Both the position numbers and the translations under genes were made by a program. Shown here piece after piece: positions 23,476 to 32,926 of a stretch of 36,310 bases of DNA; position 1 is the stretch's first letter; each line of letters starts with the position of its first letter. Location of the stretch: positions 1 to 36,310 of the forward strand of contig JAGPWA010000004.1 in assembly GCA_018066715.1 (NCBI GenBank), given 5' to 3'. The notes beneath the pieces were generated by a model. The model made no database searches. It saw nothing but the letters and a program-made list of their open reading frames with translations, and was not told where the DNA came from. This stretch comes from Porticoccus sp. (GTDB lineage: Bacteria; Pseudomonadota; Gammaproteobacteria; Pseudomonadales; Porticoccaceae).

Positions 23476-23793
23476 CTACACCAAAATCTCGGTAAGTGGC
23501 CAAACATCATAGGCCGGCTCTTCATAGGGATGGCAAGCCAAAAGCGTTCGGACCGCATCCTGTATTAACTCGTCAGCACAAACCATCTCAACTCGATACT
23601 CCGCAACAGACTCCAACTCACCCGTCTGCCCAAGATAAGGAGAACTCCCTGCCAGTGGGCGAAACTGACCTTCACCTAACACCTGCCAGGAACAGTGCTC
23701 GTAATCGCCGATACGTCCGGCACCTGTATCAAACACGGCCTGTTTGACCGCATCCACATGACTCGCGGGGACAAAGAAAACTAATTTATACAT
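23476..23793 (-). CDS. YqfO/NIF3-like (CutA-fold) protein
   Basis: 105 aa. The sequence YKLVFFVPASHVDAVKQAVF, then GAGRIGDYEHCSWQVLGEGQFRP and a final LLACHPYEEPAYDVWPL match the stand-alone version of the middle domain of Bacillus YqfO (NIF3 family), a ferredoxin-like CutA/PII fold. Possible roles are metal or nucleotide sensing; the function is unknown. It starts at ATG 23793 and converges on the Nudix gene at 22842-23393, with an 82-base gap. Confidence 0.85.
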   Translation of the reverse strand: MYKLVFFVPASHVDAVKQAVFDTGAGRIGDYEHCSWQVLGEGQFRPLAGSSPYLGQTGELESVAEYRVEMVCADELIQDAVRTLLACHPYEEPAYDVWPLTEILV

Positions 23794-23907
23794 AGTGCAA
23801 CCTATTGATCAACGTGCAGCTTCATTCCACATTCTTATTACATTCTACCTGTGGTGACGAAGCAAGGTTTTAGCCTGTCAGACCCTCTCGCTGTTCTCTT
23901 TAAGTCC

Positions 23908-23936
23908 TGAACAACTGGTATATACTGACTCTTAGA
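23908..23936 (+). promoter_or_regulatory. Promoter of the 23965 gene
   Basis: TGAACA (23908-23913) and TATACT (23931-23936) with a 17-base spacer. It points right and lies 29 bases before the ATG at 23965. Confidence 0.55.
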
Positions 23937-23964
23937 GCTATTTATTGAAGGCATAAGTGAACCG

Positions 23965-24402
23965 ATGAAATCACCTAACCTAAGCATTCCGGAACAGATT
24001 CGCCGCAACTTTGTCGCACTGGTCAGCCTAGTTATTGCCGTAAGCAGCCTGAGCTATACAAGCTGGCGCCATGAACAAACAGAAGAAAATCACAACTCTC
24101 GAATGGCTGCATTCGAAGCCCTTCTCAAACTGGGGGAGCTCCAACAACTCGTTTTTCATCGCCACTATGACCAGGAACTCGACAAAGGAAATCCTCGTAC
24201 TGGCTGGGCCTATGTCTTAACGATTCAAGATCTCTCCTCTCTATTACCACCTCCTGCAACCGAAAGTGCCAGTTCACTGGCAGAAACTTGGGGAGACCAT
24301 TGGGAAGGCTTGGGAAGTAATCAAGCAAGTGCAGATGCCATTACCGGTGCCATAGACAACACCCGCAATGACACATTGGTGCTTCTACAGTCGCTGAAGT
24401 GA
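23965..24402 (+). CDS. Membrane-anchored protein of unknown function
   Basis: 145 aa, not recognised. A basic N terminus (PEQIRRNF) is followed by one hydrophobic helix at about 17-34 (ALVSLVIAVSSLSYTSW), then a hydrophilic region with heptad-like stretches around residues 36-60 and a Pro-rich centre (LLPPPATES, about 93-101). The likely topology is N-in with a periplasmic domain. No catalytic motif is seen. Similar short anchored proteins occur in Pseudomonas relatives as hypothetical proteins. It lies upstream of feoA but is separated from it by 207 bases with separate promoters. Confidence 0.75.
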   Translation: MKSPNLSIPEQIRRNFVALVSLVIAVSSLSYTSWRHEQTEENHNSRMAAFEALLKLGELQQLVFHRHYDQELDKGNPRTGWAYVLTIQDLSSLLPPPATESASSLAETWGDHWEGLGSNQASADAITGAIDNTRNDTLVLLQSLK

Positions 24403-24510
24403 TTTCACCAACACGACAATGCATTCCAGCCAGAAATTTTTTGCTCTCTATTTCAACCTGCGTTTAACGCCTCAATTCAATACTTAGATGATTGCTCTAG
24501 ATCAATTGGA

Positions 24511-24516
24511 TTGACA
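24511..24516 (+). promoter_or_regulatory. Upstream -35 box before feoA
   Basis: A perfect TTGACA at 24511-24516; the -10 region about 16 bases on reads only AATAAG/TAATAA. It may be a weak second promoter ahead of the Fur-controlled one, or chance. Confidence 0.3.
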
Positions 24517-24544
24517 TAAATCCCTTACAAATAATAAGTACTTA

Positions 24545-24586
24545 TTGCTTCCCCCTTCAATATAACTGATAATCATTATCATTCAA
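24545..24586 (+). promoter_or_regulatory. feoAB promoter with overlapping Fur box
   Basis: TTGCTT (24545-24550) and GATAAT (24568-24573) with a 17-base spacer form the promoter. The -10 lies inside a Fur-type site: the perfect palindrome GATAATCATTATC at 24568-24580, within 24562-24586, matching 14 of 19 positions of the Fur consensus without a gap. Fur-Fe2+ bound there would block RNA polymerase, so feoAB should be on only when iron is low. Confidence 0.85.
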
Positions 24587-24609
24587 GGCAATGTACACCA
24601 TCTATACCT

Positions 24610-24837
24610 ATGCAATTTGATCAACTACAAATAGGCGACCATGCCCTGGTAAGTGGCTTCAAGGATGTTCCTGAGTCATACCGGAACCGGCTGATGAGCT
24701 TAGGGTTAACACCCGGAACACCATTCCTGGTACAGCACCGAGCCCCTTTGGGTGACCCGGTCGCTATTCTTGTTAGAGGGTTCCGCCTCAGCTTAAGAAG
24801 CCATGAAGCCGCAGGGATGATAGTAGAACGACTATGA
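24610..24837 (+). CDS. feoA: Ferrous iron transport protein A
   Basis: Small cytoplasmic SH3-like partner of FeoB, 75 aa as in E. coli. Marks are LQIGDHALVSGF near the start, YRNRLMSLGLTPGTPF and AILVRGFRLSLR, with the last residues overlapping feoB by 4 bases (ATGA). No good ribosome site precedes the ATG; AAGG lies 22 bases away, just ahead of an overlapping mini-frame that starts at 24591 and ends at 24620. It is controlled by the Fur box upstream. Confidence 0.93.
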   Translation: MQFDQLQIGDHALVSGFKDVPESYRNRLMSLGLTPGTPFLVQHRAPLGDPVAILVRGFRLSLRSHEAAGMIVERL

Positions 24838-27182
24838 GCCATGAAAAAAGCATGAACCAAGAATTCACTATTGCTTTGGTAGGAAACCCCAACTGTGGCA
24901 AAACCACCCTGTTCAACGCGTTAACCGGTACCCACCAAAAGGTAGGCAATTGGTCTGGCGTCACCGTTGAACAAAAAACTGGCCAATTTAAACATGCTGA
25001 TGCCACCTTTCAAGTGGTGGATTTGCCTGGCACCTACTCTTTGCATGTTTCCTGTGAAGATGACTCGCTTGACCAGCAAATCGCTCAACGGTTTGTACTG
25101 GAAAGCTCTGCCGATCTGATTATCAATATTATTGATGCCTCCTGTCTTGAACGCGGCCTTTATCTCACGACGCAATTGATGGATGCGGGTATTCCGCTAG
25201 TTATCGCACTAAACATGATGGATGTTGCGGATCAAAACGGCATTCACATTGACCCCTACGAACTCTCTGAGAAAATTGGTTTTCCTGTGGTATCACTGGT
25301 GGCAAGCCGCAGTGAAGGTGTGGGAACACTGGTCGATGTGGCCAGTAACTATCTGCACAAACAAAACTTTAAACCACTCCCGGTTACTGTCTCTGAGCCA
25401 CTGGAAAATACCGCCAAACAGCTTCTGTCATTGATGACACAACATGATCCAGACGCATCAAGGTTACAAGCAACAGCCGCTCTGGAACGAGATGCGGCGG
25501 TACTCAGTCAGTTTCCAGAAGACTTGCAGCATCAGATGGAGGCTGAGGTAGATACACTTGAGCAACAACTCAAATGCAGTGCCGCTGATGCCCTGATTAA
25601 TGACCGTTACAGCTGGATCAACAAGATCACTGCCGGTGCTGTCCATCATGACCACCAGAATAAAAAAACGATTTCAGATTACCTTGATGCCATCCTGCTA
25701 AACCGTTACTTGGCTTTCCCCGCCTTTCTCGGGGTGATGTACATGATGTTTATGGTGACCATCAATTTTGGTGGCGCTTTTATCGATTTTTTTGATATCG
25801 CCGCCGGGGCGCTGTTTGTGGAATTGCCACGGCAATTACTCACAGCCCTTCATCTGCCGGAGTGGCTAATTGCATTGGTCGCAGATGGTGCCGGAGGTGG
25901 TATACAACTGGTTGCCAGCTTCCTTCCCGTCATAGGCACCCTGTTTCTATTCCAGACCTTTTTGGAAGACTCCGGCTATATGGCCCGAGCAGCATTTATC
26001 CTCGATCGTTTAATGCGTAGCATCGGTCTACCCGGAAAGTCATTTGTTCCTCTAGTAGTGGGTTTTGGCTGTAATGTACCTTCCGTCATGGCTAGCCGCG
26101 TCTTGGACACACATCAAGACCGCCTGCTAACGATCTTAATGGCACCCTTCATGTCCTGTGGCGCCAGGCTAACGGTCTACATCCTGTTTGCCACGGCCTT
26201 CTTTACAGAGAATGGTCAGAATGTCGTATTTGGCCTCTACATTATTGGTATTGCTCTTGCTGTATTAACCGGCATGCTAGTTCGCCAAAAAATGCTTAGC
26301 CGCGAAATCACCCCTTTTATTATGGAGCTACCCAGCTACCATGTTCCCACTCTAAAAGGGCTGCTAATACATACCTGGCATCGACTGAAAGGCTTCTTGC
26401 TCAGAGCGGGCAAGGCCATTGTTCTCGTGGTTATCGCATTAAATTTTGTTAACTCTATTGGTACTGACGGCAGCTTCAACAATGAGAATACCGAACGATC
26501 CCTGCTGTCGGCTATTGGCAAAACGATTACCCCAATATTAGAACCGCTGGGAGTAAAGGAAGATAACTGGCCAGCCACAGTGGGCATATTCAGTGGTATT
26601 TTTGCCAAGGAAGTCGTGGTTGGCACACTAGACGCCCTCTACTCAGATATGGCACGTAGCGGTAATGGCCCCTCGACAAAAGAACCAGTACATATTGGCG
26701 CAATGCTCTCCGAAGCTTTTAATACCATCCCTGAGAACCTTGCAGAAGTGAATGATATGTGGGGTGACCCTCTCGGTCTGGGCATTGGTGACTTAACAAA
26801 CGAACAGGCCTCTGCAGAAGCACAAGAGATAGAACTCAGCACCATCATCTTGATGCAACAATTGTTCGATGGCCAGTTAGGCGCCTTCTGCTACATCTTG
26901 TTTGTGCTGTTATACATGCCATGTGTAGCAACACTGGGCGCAATCTATAAGGAAGCTGGTGGGGCTTGGGCATTTTTCTCCGCCACCTGGAATACGTTAC
27001 TGGCCTACTCTGTTGCAGTTATTGTCTATCAGCTAGGTACACTGCCCGCTCACCCACAACAATCTCTGTTGTGGACCGGGGCCATGCTACTGATTATGCT
27101 AATTGGTTACCTACTGTTAATGCAGTTCGGTAAGAAACAGGCTCGTAATGAAAATCTGATACCGGCGGTCAATTTACACTGA
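24834..27182 (+). CDS. feoB: Ferrous iron transporter FeoB
   Basis: Main Fe2+ uptake permease of the inner membrane, 782 aa (E. coli 773). The N-terminal GTPase domain has G1 GNPNCGKT (17-24), the G2-like SGVTVEQ (41-47), G3 DLPG (63-66) and G4 NMMD (127-130), followed by a helical GDI region to about 280. The membrane part has the two Gate repeats, with GYMARAAFILDRLMR, FGCNVPSVMASR containing the pore cysteine, and SCGARLTVYI. A second hydrophobic block (about 660-770) completes the pore. It is translationally coupled to feoA. No feoC follows; 27183-27333 is empty. Confidence 0.97.
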   Translation: MSHEKSMNQEFTIALVGNPNCGKTTLFNALTGTHQKVGNWSGVTVEQKTGQFKHADATFQVVDLPGTYSLHVSCEDDSLDQQIAQRFVLESSADLIINIIDASCLERGLYLTTQLMDAGIPLVIALNMMDVADQNGIHIDPYELSEKIGFPVVSLVASRSEGVGTLVDVASNYLHKQNFKPLPVTVSEPLENTAKQLLSLMTQHDPDASRLQATAALERDAAVLSQFPEDLQHQMEAEVDTLEQQLKCSAADALINDRYSWINKITAGAVHHDHQNKKTISDYLDAILLNRYLAFPAFLGVMYMMFMVTINFGGAFIDFFDIAAGALFVELPRQLLTALHLPEWLIALVADGAGGGIQLVASFLPVIGTLFLFQTFLEDSGYMARAAFILDRLMRSIGLPGKSFVPLVVGFGCNVPSVMASRVLDTHQDRLLTILMAPFMSCGARLTVYILFATAFFTENGQNVVFGLYIIGIALAVLTGMLVRQKMLSREITPFIMELPSYHVPTLKGLLIHTWHRLKGFLLRAGKAIVLVVIALNFVNSIGTDGSFNNENTERSLLSAIGKTITPILEPLGVKEDNWPATVGIFSGIFAKEVVVGTLDALYSDMARSGNGPSTKEPVHIGAMLSEAFNTIPENLAEVNDMWGDPLGLGIGDLTNEQASAEAQEIELSTIILMQQLFDGQLGAFCYILFVLLYMPCVATLGAIYKEAGGAWAFFSATWNTLLAYSVAVIVYQLGTLPAHPQQSLLWTGAMLLIMLIGYLLLMQFGKKQARNENLIPAVNLH

Positions 27183-27333
27183 AGGCACATAGAGCCACTG
27201 AACCGTTTAACCATTGACGTGGAACCACAGAACCACGGGCTATCTACAAACAAACCGATCCTGTAAATAGCCGCCCTAAAGACAACGATATCTATCAGCT
27301 ACGCCAACCTAGAAAAATAGAAAGTTGGTAGCT

Positions 27334-27729
27334 CTAAAACTTTTCAACGGCCCGTAGTAGCTGACGACAGGTTACCTGCCCTACCAGCTTGCCATCCTGA
27401 ATCACGGGGCAACGTCGAAAACCTCGCTTCAACATATCCTGTGCCACATCCACAATATCTGCATGGGGCGATACCGAATACACATCAGTTGTCATGAACC
27501 CACTGACCGGGCCAACACTGGTTTCTTCGTTATACATGGCACTGAGAATCGCCTTCAGGCAGTCCATTTCTGACACGATACCAAGCAGATGATTCTCATC
27601 ATCTACCACACAGAGACCTGAAATCTTGTATTCCAGAATCAATTCTACGGCATCACACAAATCGACATCGGCTTTCACCTTAACCGGATTTGGAAGCATG
27701 TAATCTTTGAGTTCTACTGAGCGCAACAT
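27334..27729 (-). CDS. Two-CBS-domain protein
   Basis: 131 aa made only of a CBS pair: first about 8-62 (YMLPNPVKVKAD, ISGLCVVDDENHLLGIVSEMD), second about 76-130 (FMTTDVYSVSPHADIVDVA, KLVGQVTCRQLLRAV). CBS pairs bind adenosine nucleotides and sense energy state. A ribosome site AGG lies 8 bases before the ATG. It follows nuoN by 68 bases on the same strand without an obvious terminator, so it may be transcribed with complex I. The partner is unknown. Confidence 0.88.
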   Translation of the reverse strand: MLRSVELKDYMLPNPVKVKADVDLCDAVELILEYKISGLCVVDDENHLLGIVSEMDCLKAILSAMYNEETSVGPVSGFMTTDVYSVSPHADIVDVAQDMLKRGFRRCPVIQDGKLVGQVTCRQLLRAVEKF

Positions 27730-27797
27730 AAAGAGACCTTCTTTTTTTACCTACTTTCAGAATACTAGACAGACAGTCAATTGCATACTCTGCCTAG

Positions 27798-29231
27798 CTA
27801 GAAAAACCCACCAACATAAACCATGAGCGGCTGAGGGAAAACACCCAACCAGATCACCAGCACAGCCAGTAATACCGCCACTATTTCACCCAACCAAGGG
27901 GATGAATACTTAGCAGCCTTATTATCATCCTGAAGCGTCATGACATAAATAATTCGCAAGTAGTAGTAAATACCAATGGCGCTGCCCACAACCAATGCGG
28001 CTAACAGCACCCATAGAGCTCCCTCAATACCTGCGGTAAAGATGTAAAACTTACCAATAAAGCCGACAGTCAAGGGGATCCCTGCCAGGGACAGCAATGA
28101 GAGCGTTAAAATTCCTGCCAATCGTGGTCGATGCCAAAACAACCCAGTGAGGTCGGCGACAGACTGCTTTTCATCACCCCCATCACTGGATAACAGGCTG
28201 ATAACAGCAAAGGCTGCTAGGGTGGTCACGACATAGGCCACAACATAATAGCTTGCCGCCTCTACCGCCAACGTACTGCCGCCCAACATGCCACCAGCCA
28301 CCAGCGTTATTAACAAATAGCCAAAGTGTGCAATGGAGGAATAAGCCAACAGCCGTTTTATATTTTGTTGTTGCAGTGCCAGCAAATTGCCAGCCAACAT
28401 AGAGGCCACAGCCAATACACTCAACGCCATCAGTAATGTGGTGAATTGATATAATTGTGCCTCCACGAACAAACGCAACAATGCAGCAAAAATTGCTCCC
28501 TTGGAGACCGTGGCAAGAAAACCCGTGACCGGCAATGGTGCGCCTTGATAAACATCTGGAGTCCACATATGGAATGGAACCACCGATAACTTAAAACTAA
28601 TACCAGCCAAGACCAATGCCGAACCCGCAAGAATCAACACCTGGTTCTCTGAGGCTCCGGCAAGGCGCTCACCTATACCAACAAATGAAAGACTCCCTAA
28701 CGCGGCATAAAGCAAGGCAAAACCAAACAACAATACCGCTGATGCACACCCAGACAGTACTAGATATTTAATGCCCGCCTCCATCGGTAGCTTTCCTCGC
28801 TCAGGGTAGGCAATCATCGTGTACAACGACACGCCCAACAATTCCATACCCAACAACAGTGAAGCCACATGATTAGCAAATGCCAACACCAACGCACCCA
28901 AAGTGGCGAGCAACAACAACAGATAAAACTCTTCACTACGCCCTTTACGGAGCCGTAAGTACTCCCATGACAACAACGTACTCGCCAGCGCAACACCCAG
29001 CAGCAGCACGGTGAAGAACACACCATAAGCATCAACACTTAATAGCGACATCTGCTGCGGACCTACCGCTACGGCCAGAGGAACGGACGCTAATGTCAGC
29101 AACAACCCCACCACTGTAGATACCGCGGTTAGAACATGTTCACGTCGAAAGGCAATGAGTAACATCAACAGCACGATAACAATAGAAAGTACGATTAATG
29201 GCAGTATCGACTGGAGTTCAATCATCGTCAT
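27798..29231 (-). CDS. nuoN: NADH-quinone oxidoreductase subunit N
   Basis: Antiporter-like proton-pumping membrane subunit of complex I, 477 aa (E. coli 485) with about 14 helices. Key sites are LLGMELLGVSLYTMIAY with the conserved acidic residue in TM5, FKLSVVPFHMWTPDVYQGAP with the TM7 lysine and the broken helix, and GFLATVSKGAIFA. It starts at ATG 29231, overlapping the nuoM stop by 4 bases. It is the last of the nuo genes, as usual. Confidence 0.97.
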   Translation of the reverse strand: MTMIELQSILPLIVLSIVIVLLMLLIAFRREHVLTAVSTVVGLLLTLASVPLAVAVGPQQMSLLSVDAYGVFFTVLLLGVALASTLLSWEYLRLRKGRSEEFYLLLLLATLGALVLAFANHVASLLLGMELLGVSLYTMIAYPERGKLPMEAGIKYLVLSGCASAVLLFGFALLYAALGSLSFVGIGERLAGASENQVLILAGSALVLAGISFKLSVVPFHMWTPDVYQGAPLPVTGFLATVSKGAIFAALLRLFVEAQLYQFTTLLMALSVLAVASMLAGNLLALQQQNIKRLLAYSSIAHFGYLLITLVAGGMLGGSTLAVEAASYYVVAYVVTTLAAFAVISLLSSDGGDEKQSVADLTGLFWHRPRLAGILTLSLLSLAGIPLTVGFIGKFYIFTAGIEGALWVLLAALVVGSAIGIYYYLRIIYVMTLQDDNKAAKYSSPWLGEIVAVLLAVLVIWLGVFPQPLMVYVGGFF

Positions 29232-30760
29232 GGCATCAACCCCGCAATCTGTGTGGGCTCAGTGACACTATCTACCATCTGCATTAGGCTATCCAGTACG
29301 GGCTGAGCTGTGTCGAGTACTGGCTGAGGGTAAAGCCCTAGCCATATCAGACCCACAATCATTACTGCCATGGTCAGCATTTCCCTGACGCCATAATCAG
29401 GCAATCGACGACCTTCATCTGGCTCACCCTGAAAAGCTCGCTGCATCATCATCAACGAATAGATAGCGGCAACAATCAACCCAAGCGAGGCTGCCGCAGC
29501 TACCCAGGGTGCGACAGCAAAGAGTCCAACCAGCACCATAAATTCCGCCACAAAATTACCCAGACCCGGTAGACCTAATGAAGCTAAAGCAAAGAACATT
29601 GCCACTGCGCCCAGGCGGGGCATGTTTTGCCAAAGACCGCCCATTTTCGACATATCCCGAGTATGCATTCGCTCCTGAAGGGAACCGGCGATCATAAAGA
29701 GGGCTGCCGTACTAAAGCCGTGGGCAATCATCTGCATCACCGCGCCTTGAAGTGCCAGTGCGTTCCAGGCAAACACACCCAACAACACAAAACCCATATG
29801 GCTGACACTGCTGTAAGCCACTAGTCGCTTGAAATCATCCTGCCCCAAGGCCAGTACCGCACCATAAATAATGCCGGCTACACCCAATGCCATGGCCACT
29901 GGGGAGAATGCCAACGCCTCATTTGGGAACAGTGGAACTACAAAACGAATAAGACCATAAGCCCCTGTTTTTAATAATATCCCTGCAAGAATCACACTGC
30001 CCGCAGTGGGAGCCTGGGTGTGGGCATCGGGTAACCAGGTATGCACGGGGAAACCGGGCAACTTAACTAGGAATGCTACAAAGAAACCTAGCATTAAGTA
30101 GAAGGCAATATCTCCACCGACCTGGTGATAGAGCAAATCAAAGTAGCTGAAGCTATAAACACCCGTATTGCTATGGTTCAGCATGACCAATGCCAGAATC
30201 GCCAGCAGCATCATCAAACCGCTCACCTGGGTGAAGATAAAAAACTTCATGGAGGCATAGCTACGACCTTCGTGACCCCAAATGGCTATCATCAAATACA
30301 TCGGCACTAACATGACTTCCCAGAACAGGAAGAACAAAAATAAGTCCAGCGCCAGGAAGACACCGAGCACACCAGCCAACGTCCAAAGTAAATTGGCTTC
30401 AAAAAAACCGGTCCGTTGTTTGATGTCCGTCCAGGAAGCGCTCACTGAAACAGCCCCCAACACCAGCGTCAGGAGGACCATCAACAAACTCAAACCATCC
30501 ATGGCCAGCTCGAAGCTAATACCAAACCGGGGAATCCATTCAGCCTTATAGTGAAATAGCCAAGTTGCCGCATCGGTAGGGTTAGGAACAACCGCTATTT
30601 GCGACCACGACAGGTCACTCATGTATGTGAGGAAATAACCAAGGTCAAACAGGATGGTAATCAGTGCAATCCAGCGAGGTAACAGAGGGTGTTGTCGCTC
30701 TGCCAACCAAGCAATGACGCCGCCAACTAATAGAATCAAAATCAGGTTAACCAAGACCAT
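29228..30760 (-). CDS. nuoM: NADH-quinone oxidoreductase subunit M
   Basis: Second antiporter-like subunit of complex I, 510 aa from ATG 30760 (E. coli 509). Marks are FFLFWEVMLVPMYLMIAIWG with the conserved Glu, FLVKLPGFPVHTWLPDAHTQ with the Lys, and GILLKTGAYGLIRF. An open frame runs 39 codons further upstream into nuoL, but ATG 30760 overlaps the nuoL stop by 1 base (TGATG), fits the family length and is chosen. Confidence 0.97.
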   Translation of the reverse strand: MVLVNLILILLVGGVIAWLAERQHPLLPRWIALITILFDLGYFLTYMSDLSWSQIAVVPNPTDAATWLFHYKAEWIPRFGISFELAMDGLSLLMVLLTLVLGAVSVSASWTDIKQRTGFFEANLLWTLAGVLGVFLALDLFLFFLFWEVMLVPMYLMIAIWGHEGRSYASMKFFIFTQVSGLMMLLAILALVMLNHSNTGVYSFSYFDLLYHQVGGDIAFYLMLGFFVAFLVKLPGFPVHTWLPDAHTQAPTAGSVILAGILLKTGAYGLIRFVVPLFPNEALAFSPVAMALGVAGIIYGAVLALGQDDFKRLVAYSSVSHMGFVLLGVFAWNALALQGAVMQMIAHGFSTAALFMIAGSLQERMHTRDMSKMGGLWQNMPRLGAVAMFFALASLGLPGLGNFVAEFMVLVGLFAVAPWVAAAASLGLIVAAIYSLMMMQRAFQGEPDEGRRLPDYGVREMLTMAVMIVGLIWLGLYPQPVLDTAQPVLDSLMQMVDSVTEPTQIAGLMP

Positions 30761-32604
30761 CAGATTACCCCCAACAACAAGGCAAGCACCACAATGACAC
30801 CGAAGACCATACTTGTGGCATACCAGCGTAATCGCCCAGTCTGAGTATGACTCAACCCTACAAAGAGCTGCTGGCAAACTTTGACTATCGAGTTATAGAT
30901 AACATCCACCCACTCACCACGAAGTATATAAGCCAAACCTTTATAGGGCCGCACCCACAACCTGTCGTAGAGCCAGTCCATGGCCCAACCACTGAACCAG
31001 AATTTTTTTAGCATTTGTCCCGGTGCCGAATTAACCAAGCCATCAATATTGAGCTGGCCACTTAGGTAAATAAAGTAAGCAATGGCCAAACCAATCAGTG
31101 GAATGGCAATAGAAATACCTTCTATCAAGTGACTGGGATGATGATCACTTGCGACAGGAAACACAGACTCCAATGGCACTAACGGCAGGGCAAAAAACCC
31201 TCCAACCAGCGACAAAACACACAGTAATGACAGCGGCACTGCCATACGAGAACCGGGTTGTTTATCGGGTTCCATTTGTGTTTTTCCAAAAAACACCACA
31301 AATACCAGCCTGAAACTGTAAATAGCGGTTAACAACGCGCCAAGTAAACCACCCGCCCACAACCAGGGACCGAACGTTGGTAGCTCATAAGCCTGTAACA
31401 AAATCATATCCTTACTGAAAAATCCTGACGTCAGCGGAAGCGCCGCCAATGCGGCAGAACCAATAAGGAAACTCCAGAAAACCACCGGTAAACGAGTACG
31501 CAAACCACCCATCTTAAAAATATTATGCTCATGGTGCAGACAGTGAATTACCGCACCCGCAGCCAGGAATAACAATGCCTTGAAAAAAGCATGGGTAACT
31601 AAATGGAAAATACCTGCCGTCCAAGCACCGACGCCCAAGGCCAAAAACATATACCCAATTTGACTGATAGTGGAATAAGCAAGAATCCGCTTGATGTCAT
31701 GCTGAACCAGTGCGGTAGAGGCTGCCATAAGAGAAGTGATTAGTCCTACCAGCGCCACCGCCAACATTGCCGGGGGAGCCAGTAAAAATAATTCATGAGT
31801 ACGAGCAATGAGGTAAACGCCGGCTGTGACCATGGTGGCTGCATGAATCAATGCACTAACGGGTGTAGGCCCCGCCATAGCATCGGGTAACCAGGTATGC
31901 AGCGGTAGCTGGGCTGACTTACCCACCGCACCACCTAATAACAATAAGCAGGCCAACACGGGCAATGTATCACCTACCTGCCATTGGCTATTGGCAGCCG
32001 CTGCCATAGGTTGAATATCCAAGGTGCCTAATTCAGTAAATAGCAGGAATAAACCCAGTGCCATTGCAGTATCACCCACCCGGGTTACTACAAATGCCTT
32101 GCGAGCAGCTAAGCCATTGTCAGGATTTTGATACCAGAACCCGACCAGCAGATAACTGCATACGCCGACGCCTTCCCAGCCCAGATAAAGTAGTAATAAA
32201 TTGTCTGCCATGACCAGCACCAACATGGCAAAAACAAACATATTTAAATAGGCAAAGTAACGACTGTAACTGGCATCCTCTTCCATAAACTCCGTGGAGA
32301 ACAGATGAATTAGGAACCCCACGCCAGTAATAACGGACATCATCACTAAGGTTAAACCATCCAAATAAAAGGCAATGTCAGGGGAAAAGGCGCCCACTTG
32401 CATCCAAGTCCACAATACCTGGTGATGGGGTTGACCTGATTCCATGAAAGCCAGACCAACCAACAGAGTAGTAACGGCTGATAAGCCTACAGAACCAGCG
32501 CCCAGGATCGCCACCAGTCGCTTCGGCATTTTTCCAACAGTCACCATCAACAACACTGAACTGATCAGTGGAAATAGTGGAATTAAAGGCAGCAGTTTCA
32601 GCAT
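30760..32604 (-). CDS. nuoL: NADH-quinone oxidoreductase subunit L
   Basis: Distal proton-pumping subunit with the long lateral helix, 614 aa (E. coli 613). It has LLYLGWEGVGVCSYLLVGFW with the conserved Glu, KSAQLPLHTWLPDAMAG with the TM7 Lys, SALIHAATMVTAGVYLIAR, and a C-terminal amphipathic stretch (about 510-580) forming the lateral arm. It starts 7 bases after the nuoK stop and shares one base with nuoM. Confidence 0.97.
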   Translation of the reverse strand: MLKLLPLIPLFPLISSVLLMVTVGKMPKRLVAILGAGSVGLSAVTTLLVGLAFMESGQPHHQVLWTWMQVGAFSPDIAFYLDGLTLVMMSVITGVGFLIHLFSTEFMEEDASYSRYFAYLNMFVFAMLVLVMADNLLLLYLGWEGVGVCSYLLVGFWYQNPDNGLAARKAFVVTRVGDTAMALGLFLLFTELGTLDIQPMAAAANSQWQVGDTLPVLACLLLLGGAVGKSAQLPLHTWLPDAMAGPTPVSALIHAATMVTAGVYLIARTHELFLLAPPAMLAVALVGLITSLMAASTALVQHDIKRILAYSTISQIGYMFLALGVGAWTAGIFHLVTHAFFKALLFLAAGAVIHCLHHEHNIFKMGGLRTRLPVVFWSFLIGSAALAALPLTSGFFSKDMILLQAYELPTFGPWLWAGGLLGALLTAIYSFRLVFVVFFGKTQMEPDKQPGSRMAVPLSLLCVLSLVGGFFALPLVPLESVFPVASDHHPSHLIEGISIAIPLIGLAIAYFIYLSGQLNIDGLVNSAPGQMLKKFWFSGWAMDWLYDRLWVRPYKGLAYILRGEWVDVIYNSIVKVCQQLFVGLSHTQTGRLRWYATSMVFGVIVVLALLLGVI

Positions 32605-32611
32605 ATCTGGA

Positions 32612-32926
32612 TTAACCTCTCAACCTGTCTGCATCATCCATATCCAGGCTTTTAAAGCGGCGCTGAATCTGAATAACCAACCCTAGACCCACAGCCACTT
32701 CTGCAGCGGCAACGGCCAGAATCAGCATAAATATAACCTGACCATCGGCCTGCCCCCAGCGTGCACCCGCAGCAACAAAGGCCACCGCCGAAGCATTGAG
32801 CATCACTTCCAGTGATATCAGGATAAAAATCACGTTCCGCCGCATCATTAACCCGAGAAGGCCACAGATAAACAGCAATGAAGCCAACAGCAGAACATGA
32901 TCCAGAGGAATACTGACACCATCCAT
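32612..32926 (-). CDS. nuoK: NADH-quinone oxidoreductase subunit K
   Basis: Small three-helix membrane subunit, 104 aa (E. coli 100). The conserved glutamates of the proton path lie in [16 protein letters not shown] and [15 protein letters not shown]. The C terminus is longer by a few charged residues. The ATG overlaps the nuoJ stop by one base (TAATG). Confidence 0.97.
   Translation of the reverse strand: MDGVSIPLDHVLLLASLLFICGLLGLMMRRNVIFILISLEVMLNASAVAFVAAGARWGQADGQVIFMLILAVAAAEVAVGLGLVIQIQRRFKSLDMDDADRLRG

Noticed and set aside
24591-24620. Independent small gene MYTIYTYAI
   Set aside because: Only nine codons, with AAGG just 2 bases from its ATG; kept as a possible leader frame in the findings, not as a gene.
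30761-30877. 39-codon upstream extension of nuoM
   Set aside because: It lies inside nuoL, has no family similarity, and ATG 30760 fits the overlap and length of NuoM.
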